Assembly: GCF_000969645.2 (NCBI RefSeq) | Contig: NZ_CP014222.1 | Coordinates: 2,359,740 to 2,423,739 of the forward strand | Reading direction: 5' to 3' | DNA: 64,000 nucleotides | Origin: Janthinobacterium sp. B9-8 | GTDB lineage: Bacteria; Pseudomonadota; Gammaproteobacteria; Burkholderiales; Chitinibacteraceae | In this document: positions 59,108 to 64,000 of the stretch, one piece after another | Numbering within the stretch: the first letter of the stretch is position 1 | Layout of the letters: each line of letters begins with the position of its first letter | Notes under the pieces: generated by a model | Databases searched by the model: none | Seen by the model: the letters and a program-made list of their open reading frames with translations, nothing else | What the model was told of the DNA's origin: nothing | Program-made: the position numbers and the translations under genes

Positions 59108-60913
59108 CTATTTCAAGACCAGATATTCTGGGTTGCTCAGCACCATTAACAACATCGCAATCACGCGGTTTTGTTTCAGGACATTAACTCTGACAGGGTT
59201 AGGATCGCTAATGGGCAACTTACTAATACTATTAATAATGGCCGTTTTAACGCCCGCACTTAGCTGCCCACATGCAAATAAAATATTAAACCGCTCAAGC
59301 AAAGCATCTGGTCGATCGGCAAGGGCGTTTTCATCGTCCAAAAAGAGCGATAAACCTGTCTCTTTAATATCGCTTTGACTTGTACCATTGGCATCGTTAT
59401 ACGTTCGCAAGGTACTGCTTCGCGAATCGATCAGCAAATTGTACAAATAGTTAATCAGCACAATGGTTGATATTTCCGACACGATCTGCATTTCTGGCGC
59501 AACCAGCCCTTGCTTTGCCAGCTCAGACCCTGGCGGTGCATAACCCGGTCTAAAGAAATTAAATACACTCGATGCCCCCAAAGGCACTTGCCCTATACGC
59601 CAGGCCGGATCATTCGTATTACCCAGCCGCCATGCGCCATCCGGGCTTTTATAATCCAGCGTGCGAATCAGCTGTGCCAGACGAATCATCGGCTCTCTGT
59701 GCTTACCCGCCGTTTGCCCAATCAGATCGGGGGCCTGCCTTGCCTCTGGGTCCAGTAAAATGGCCCTCAGCACCGCTTTTAAATCCCCGCGAACTTGCTG
59801 ACCATTATTATTAAAGGCCATCGCAACACGAGCGATATACGCCGGAGAAGGATTGCTGCAAACAAAACGCTGTATAAGCTGCTTGCCAATAAATGGCCCT
59901 ACATTGGGATGATTAAACAATGTATCCAGAGCAATTCCCAGCGAGGCCGGCCCTGACGATCCGGCGGGAATGGACACACCGAGAAAGTTTTTTTCCAAAG
60001 GAGAATGATACGCCGCTTGAAAAGCCATCGGCTGCCGCGTTGCTTCAATATCGGGATTAGCAGAATTAAACTGCAGCGGGGCAGACCAGCCTGTAAATAC
60101 TCTCGCCAAATTGCTCACTGTATCGAGGGTATACGTCTCAATCGGCTTGCCATCTGCGCCTTTTTTCAGCGAACCATCCAGATTTAACTCATACAAGCCA
60201 ATGGTGAACAGCTGCATCACTTCACGGGCAAAATTTTCATCCGGCCGGCGGCCTCTGCTGTCTTCTTTTATATTGCCCAGCATGCCCAGCATGCGCCCCA
60301 TAGCAATACTCAGCGTGACATCCTCTAGCAACGTTCTAAAATTACCAAAAGCACTTTTTTGCAATAAATCCATAAAGTGGCTCATCACCAAGACCTTGAT
60401 CGGCCCCGCCACATCGACCCCAGCATAGCTCACTACAAAAATCTCTGATAAAGCCAGTGTCATTCTTTGCCGCAATACATCCTGACCAACAATATCCTTG
60501 CCTGCAGCACTCTTGCCCACAAAAATACTTTGCCACATCACATTGGGCACGGCCTGCCAGTTCTGATAAGCCGGTAAATCACGCTCGCGTAATTCTTTGG
60601 CATACTCCCAGCGAGTCACAGGAGGGATCGTATCAAATTGCTGGCTAAGCCAAGCTTCGTAGCCACTTAACTTCAGCGCTTCCAGATCCGCAAACCGGCC
60701 ACCAAAACCCGCTTGCGCTAAAAAGCGCGCCGCCTCAGCGTCTGTTTGCGGTTTGGCCACCACAGGTGATGTGATTGCGGCAGGCGCGCTTGGGTCGCTT
60801 TCTGAGCCACCACACGCAGCCAAAGCCAACGTGGCTGCCAGCGCCAGCCCCAGCTCTGTGCTCACCGGTTTTTCCGGTGCTTGTACTAAATCTGTATCCA
60901 CGGCGTCTCTCAC
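59108..60913 (-). CDS. DUF1800 domain protein, probable lipoprotein
   Basis: The 601-residue protein matches DUF1800, found next to DUF1501. It shows the RFLAQAGFGGRFADLEAL N-terminal block, the REVMQLFTIGLYELN segment and the NFFRPGYAPPGSELA C-terminal region. A lipobox-like LALAAC occurs near residue 34, after an unusual acidic N-terminus, so the start is uncertain. The GTG at 60913 is the first choice; a GTG at 60898 behind GAGAG is also possible. It is translated with the DUF1501 gene 8 bp away. The biological role is unknown. Confidence 0.9.
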   Translation of the reverse strand: MRDAVDTDLVQAPEKPVSTELGLALAATLALAACGGSESDPSAPAAITSPVVAKPQTDAEAARFLAQAGFGGRFADLEALKLSGYEAWLSQQFDTIPPVTRWEYAKELRERDLPAYQNWQAVPNVMWQSIFVGKSAAGKDIVGQDVLRQRMTLALSEIFVVSYAGVDVAGPIKVLVMSHFMDLLQKSAFGNFRTLLEDVTLSIAMGRMLGMLGNIKEDSRGRRPDENFAREVMQLFTIGLYELNLDGSLKKGADGKPIETYTLDTVSNLARVFTGWSAPLQFNSANPDIEATRQPMAFQAAYHSPLEKNFLGVSIPAGSSGPASLGIALDTLFNHPNVGPFIGKQLIQRFVCSNPSPAYIARVAMAFNNNGQQVRGDLKAVLRAILLDPEARQAPDLIGQTAGKHREPMIRLAQLIRTLDYKSPDGAWRLGNTNDPAWRIGQVPLGASSVFNFFRPGYAPPGSELAKQGLVAPEMQIVSEISTIVLINYLYNLLIDSRSSTLRTYNDANGTSQSDIKETGLSLFLDDENALADRPDALLERFNILFACGQLSAGVKTAIINSISKLPISDPNPVRVNVLKQNRVIAMLLMVLSNPEYLVLK

Positions 60914-61299
60914 TTTATTAAAATATAAGACTTTTCTTATGTTAATTCGAGACTAAGAAAATGCGAGTTAAATAGTGATGAACGGAAGCCCCATAACTTT
61001 AAATATTTCCTACAAATTGCTTACCGATGTCATAGTAAAACGAAAGAATTTTTATTTTAAAATCAGTACAGGGCCTTTTTTGACACGCATTCTAATGACA
61101 GTACGATGACAAGACGATTACTTGTTACCATTAGTAAAAAAACAAAACTCCCCAGCCTAAGCAAAAAAAGCAGCACCTCAAACAAACAAGACCCCGCTTT
61201 CTTCACTCAACATGCAAGCCTGCCAACAGCTCCGCCTTTTTCAGTTACAATCGACGCTCACTTACTTACTCACAAACACTTTGGGCAGGAGTTTGCAAT
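60914..61299. other. divergent intergenic region between DUF1800 and ilvE
   Basis: These 386 bp carry two divergent promoters. An open frame from 61106 has no ribosome-binding site and runs into ilvE, so it is not reported. Nothing else stands out beyond an AT-rich core near 60910-61060. Confidence 0.55.
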
Positions 61300-62220
61300 A
61301 TGTCGATGTCTGACCGCGATGGCCTTATCTGGTATGACGGCAAATTAGTACCGTGGCGCGACGCGACCACACACGTTTTAACCCATACCTTGCATTACGG
61401 CATGGGCGTGTTTGAAGGCGTACGCGCTTACGAAACCCCAAAGGGCACGGCTATTTTTCGCCTGCACGATCACACAGAGCGTTTGTTTAACTCGGCCAAG
61501 ATTTTCCAAATGAACATTCCGTTCAGCTTTGAAGAACTCTTCGAAGCACAAAAAACGGTGGTGCGAGAAAACAAGCTGGCTTCTTGCTACCTGCGCCCGC
61601 TCGCCTTTGTTGGCTCAGAAAAGCTAGGCATCGCTGCCACGGGCAACACCATTAATGTGATCGTTGCGGCTTGGCCATGGGGTGCTTATCTGGGCACCGA
61701 AGGCCTAGAAAAAGGCATCCGAGTTAAAGTATCGAGCTTTACCCGCCATCATGTGAATGTATCCATGGTGCGTGCCAAAGCCAGCGGCTATTACGTGAAC
61801 TCTATTCTGGCGCACCAGGAAGCGGCCGCCGATGGCTACGATGAAGCGATGCTGCTTGATACCGAAGGCTATGTATCTGAAGGCGCTGGGGAAAATCTGT
61901 TTATCGTCAAGAAAGGTAAGCTCTATACCCCTGATGTCTCAAGCTGCTTAGATGGCATTACCCGTAATACCGTGATTACGCTGGCGAAAGAAGAAGGCAT
62001 CGAAGTCATCGAAAAACGCATCACCCGCGATGAAGTCTATACCGCAGATGAAGCGTTCTTCACCGGCACTGCTGCCGAAGTCACGCCGATTCGTGAGCTG
62101 GATAATCGTCCAATTGGCATTGGTAGCCGGGGCCCGATTACCGAACGCTTACAAAAACGCTATTTTGACTGTGTGAAGGGTTTAGACCCACTACACGAAG
62201 ATTGGCTAACACTGATTTAA
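61300..62220 (+). CDS. ilvE: branched-chain amino acid aminotransferase
   Basis: The 306-residue PLP enzyme of fold type IV catalyses the last step of valine, leucine and isoleucine synthesis. The Schiff-base lysine is Lys160 in VRAKASGYY. Other landmarks are THTLHYGMGVFEGVRAY, YLRPLAFVG and the PLP-phosphate loop FFTGTAAEVTPI. The ATG at 61300 follows CAGGAG with good spacing; a second ATG two codons on is an alternative. It is followed by a hairpin. Confidence 0.97.
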   Translation: MSMSDRDGLIWYDGKLVPWRDATTHVLTHTLHYGMGVFEGVRAYETPKGTAIFRLHDHTERLFNSAKIFQMNIPFSFEELFEAQKTVVRENKLASCYLRPLAFVGSEKLGIAATGNTINVIVAAWPWGAYLGTEGLEKGIRVKVSSFTRHHVNVSMVRAKASGYYVNSILAHQEAAADGYDEAMLLDTEGYVSEGAGENLFIVKKGKLYTPDVSSCLDGITRNTVITLAKEEGIEVIEKRITRDEVYTADEAFFTGTAAEVTPIRELDNRPIGIGSRGPITERLQKRYFDCVKGLDPLHEDWLTLI

Positions 62221-62239
62221 CAGATTTAATATTTAAAGC

Positions 62240-62264
62240 AGAGGGTGGAGTTTCTCTACCCTCT
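62240..62264 (+). terminator. hairpin after ilvE
   Basis: AGAGGGTGGAG pairs with CTCTACCCTCT through one G-T wobble across a 3-nt loop. T residues after the stem are few, so it may also be an attenuator before the zinc-finger gene. Confidence 0.6.
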
Positions 62265-62307
62265 TAGTCTAGGGTGATTCAATCACCAAGTGCGAAAGAG
62301 AAAATCC

Positions 62308-62508
62308 ATGGAACTCAAAGAAAATACCCAACGCGAGATCGAAGTACTAGCCAGTGATTTACCCCTGCATTGCCCAATGCCTAATATGCTGAGCTGGAAT
62401 TCTCACCCACGTGTGTTCTTGCCTGTTGCCAAAAATGGCGAAGCGCTTTGCCCATACTGTGGTACGCACTACCGCCTGAAAGCCGGTGAAGTCGTTAAAG
62501 GGCATTAA
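62308..62508 (+). CDS. zinc-finger domain protein (zf-CHCC)
   Basis: The 66-residue protein has the CHCC zinc-binding pattern: LHCPMPNM and HPRVFLPV supply Cys and His, and CPYCGTHYRL supplies the last two Cys. It resembles the small zinc-finger domain of the NDUFS6 type. The ATG at 62308 is preferred over a GTG at 62290. It lies 87 bp after ilvE and 132 bp before waaF. The function in bacteria is poorly known. Confidence 0.88.
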   Translation: MELKENTQREIEVLASDLPLHCPMPNMLSWNSHPRVFLPVAKNGEALCPYCGTHYRLKAGEVVKGH

Positions 62509-62515
62509 TTATTAA

Positions 62516-62536
62516 GGCAGGTTTACCTGCCGTTTT
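62516..62536 (+). terminator. hairpin terminator after the zinc-finger gene
   Basis: GGCAGG-TTTA-CCTGCC is followed by GTTTTA. Confidence 0.7.
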
Positions 62537-62558
62537 ACCCAATGTGATGACGCGCTTT

Positions 62559-62580
62559 GGCGGGTTTCACCCGCCCTACT
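62559..62580 (-). repeat. half copy of the CGTAGGGCGGGT repeat
   Basis: It reads CGGGTTTCACCCGCCCTACT, matching the right arm of 41381-41441 except for the last base. It lies just upstream of waaF. Confidence 0.7.
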
Positions 62581-62640
62581 CACGGATGAATTGGCCAAGT
62601 TTGCGCCTAATATCACCGCCAGTTCGCCTCTCCTGAGCTT

Positions 62641-63648
62641 ATGAAAAAAATTCTGATTATTGCCCCGGCATGGGTTGGTGACGCCATTATGGCCCAGCCC
62701 CTTTACCGACGCCTGCATCAACGCCATCCCGGCCTGATACTGGATGTACTCGCCCCCGCTTGGACACGCCCCTTACACGCCCGCATGCCCGAAGTGAGCG
62801 AATCATTCGATACGCCTTTTGGTCATGGAGAGCTCAAGCTTGGCACGCGCTGGTCTTTAGCGCGGCAAATGAAAAAGCGTGGCTACGATCAAGTCATCGT
62901 GCTACCGAATTCGCTTAAATCTGCGCTATTACCGCTATTTAGTGGCATCAAGACCCGCACCGGCTGGGTAGGTGAATCGCGCTACGGTTTTCTAAATGAC
63001 ACCCGCGTACTTGATCCGCTGGCCTTGCCGCAAATGGTCGAGCGCTTTGCGGCTCTTGCCGAAGACGCCGATCAACCCCTTGCCCGTCCGGTGCCCTTCC
63101 CTCATTTAGTGGTGAACGATCAAGACCGCGCCGCCAGCGCTGCCAAATTAGGCTTTGATACCAGCAAACCCATGATTGCACTTTGCCCCGGCGCAGAATA
63201 TGGTCCGGCCAAGCGCTGGCCGGGCAACCATATGGCCTCACTTGCGCAAACGCTGCTGAACCGTGGTTTTCAGGTCTGTATTTTTGGCTCGAATAAAGAT
63301 CGGGAAATCGCTGATGAGATTCTGGCTGGTGCGCCGGATGTCATTGATTACTGTGGTAAAACCTCGCTGGCAGAAGCCATCGATATGATGTCGCTTGCCC
63401 GCGCCGTAGTCAGTAATGATTCTGGCTTAATGCATGTGGCTGCGGCACTGGAGCGCCCGCTGGTCGCGATTTATGGCTCCAGCTCGCCCGAATTCACCCC
63501 ACCTTTATCAGCCAACGCCAGAATTGTGACTTTAGATTTGGAATGCAGCCCCTGTTTTGAACGTATTTGCCCGCTCAAGCATATGAACTGCCTCAATCAA
63601 CTCGGACCTGATAAGGTACTGGCAGCCTTGGATCAATTATTGGCTTAA
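62641..63648 (+). CDS. waaF: lipopolysaccharide heptosyltransferase II
   Basis: The 335-residue inner-membrane-associated enzyme adds the second heptose to the LPS core. It is a GT-B glycosyltransferase of family GT9, with APAWVGDAIMAQPLYRRL at the N-terminus, the ALCPGAEYGPAKRWP segment and the donor-binding VSNDSGLMHVAAALERPLVAIYGSS. The C-terminal CSPCFERICPLKHMNC is typical of WaaF. The start is ATG at 62641 after a weak site (CCTGAG). Confidence 0.96.
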   Translation: MKKILIIAPAWVGDAIMAQPLYRRLHQRHPGLILDVLAPAWTRPLHARMPEVSESFDTPFGHGELKLGTRWSLARQMKKRGYDQVIVLPNSLKSALLPLFSGIKTRTGWVGESRYGFLNDTRVLDPLALPQMVERFAALAEDADQPLARPVPFPHLVVNDQDRAASAAKLGFDTSKPMIALCPGAEYGPAKRWPGNHMASLAQTLLNRGFQVCIFGSNKDREIADEILAGAPDVIDYCGKTSLAEAIDMMSLARAVVSNDSGLMHVAAALERPLVAIYGSSSPEFTPPLSANARIVTLDLECSPCFERICPLKHMNCLNQLGPDKVLAALDQLLA

Positions 63649-63701
63649 TTTTTCCGGTGCTTTACCAATAAATACAAGGCCTTGTTTGAAGAAGGATTAT
63701 C

Positions 63702-64000
63702 ATGAAAAAGCATTTCACTAAAGCATGTCTGTTATTCGCCATACTGATCTCATCAGCCGCCCATGCAGCCGATGTAGGGGTATCAGTACAATTTGGACAG
63801 CCTGGCTTTTATGGCAGCTTCAATATGGGCGACTTTCAGCAGCCACGGCTCATTTACCGTGAGCCAAGAATCATACAGCAGGTCACTGTTGTTCAACCCC
63901 CGATGTATTTGATCGTTCCACCGGGCCACGCTAACAACTGGTCCAAACACTGTCGCCGATACAATGCCTGTAGCCGGCCTGTCTATTTTGTGCAAGAAAG
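63702..64000 (+). CDS. secreted conserved hypothetical protein (partial, runs off right edge)
   Basis: About 99 codons are visible. The product starts with a signal peptide (MKKHFTKACLLFAILISSAAHA), then DVGVSVQFGQPGFYGSFNMG and a Pro/Arg-rich region, a pattern seen in conserved small exported proteins of betaproteobacteria. The function is unknown. The start follows GAAGGA. It is 53 bp downstream of waaF and may be its own unit. The C-terminus lies outside the window. Confidence 0.8.
   Translation, partial: MKKHFTKACLLFAILISSAAHAADVGVSVQFGQPGFYGSFNMGDFQQPRLIYREPRIIQQVTVVQPPMYLIVPPGHANNWSKHCRRYNACSRPVYFVQE

Noticed and set aside
61106..61348. An 80-codon open frame upstream of ilvE
   Set aside because: It has no ribosome-binding site, low-complexity Lys/Ser content and overlaps the ilvE start in another frame.

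Overview
The window looks like a chromosomal segment of a Gram-negative betaproteobacterium of the order Neisseriales, most likely Chromobacteriaceae and possibly Iodobacter-like. This is inferred from a 16S-23S-5S rRNA operon with Neisseriales-type 16S signatures, the gene order grxC-secB-gpsA, an LPS heptosyltransferase, a moderate base composition near 50% GC and many secreted hydrolases. No database comparison was possible. I see no prophage, insertion sequence, CRISPR array or tRNA gene. Most of the window is ordinary chromosome, with accessory loci and many short palindromic repeats between genes.

Layout. 1-2.2 kb: a drug/sugar-efflux MFS gene (cut by the left edge) divergent from a LysR regulator. 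2.2-5 kb: a lipoprotein mucinase-type metalloprotease (IMPa/M60-like). 5.2-6.9 kb: a catalase preceded by an OxyR-like palindrome and a 21-codon leader ORF. 7-9.5 kb: an SRPBCC protein and an NAD-dependent epimerase, divergent from a LysR regulator. 9.7-10.9 kb: a coupled DsbB/DsbA-type pair. 11-15.5 kb: small unknowns around a 947-residue DUF4132 (MolR-like) protein with a 134-residue partner gene. 15.6-18.2 kb: a LysR regulator divergent from a 14-TM MFS exporter. 19.4-22.4 kb: a copper-type module (multicopper oxidase, DUF411, a Cys/His/Met-rich secreted peptide and a conserved membrane-anchored protein). 22.8-28.9 kb: a second secreted metalloprotease, a GST, a quinone oxidoreductase, and a lipase with its foldase. 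29.3-33 kb: zapE, a chemoreceptor and a gamma-carbonic anhydrase-like protein. 33-38.4 kb: a Fur-box-preceded iron locus (imelysin, di-haem oxidoreductase, imelysin, DUF1513). 38.7-44.3 kb: a truncated yhcG-type gene, oligopeptidase A, an S9 peptidase and a methyltransferase. 44.4-49.2 kb: an LRR-protein kinase facing a hybrid histidine kinase/HD-GYP pair. 50-55.3 kb: an rRNA operon on the minus strand. 55.4-57.6 kb: grxC, secB, an SH3 protein and gpsA. 57.7-60.9 kb: a DUF1501/DUF1800 pair. 61.3-64 kb: ilvE, a zf-CHCC protein, waaF and a partial secreted protein.

How the genes work together. Several loci read as small functional units: peroxide defence (katA under probable OxyR control), periplasmic disulfide formation (dsbB/dsbA-like), copper oxidation/detoxification, lipase with steric chaperone, an iron-responsive imelysin/di-haem locus, and a phosphorelay that probably ends in cyclic-di-GMP hydrolysis. 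The secreted enzymes (two metalloproteases, lipase, S9 peptidase) suggest a polymer-degrading free-living or opportunistic lifestyle.

The least explained material is the DUF4132 protein with its small upstream partner, the LRR-kinase, and at least two dispersed palindromic repeat families. One has six copies of a roughly 60-base unit. The other has CGTAGGG-type ends, including a 147-bp nested palindrome. I did not find a clearly complete, previously undescribed defence or biosynthetic system. The candidates are listed as findings.
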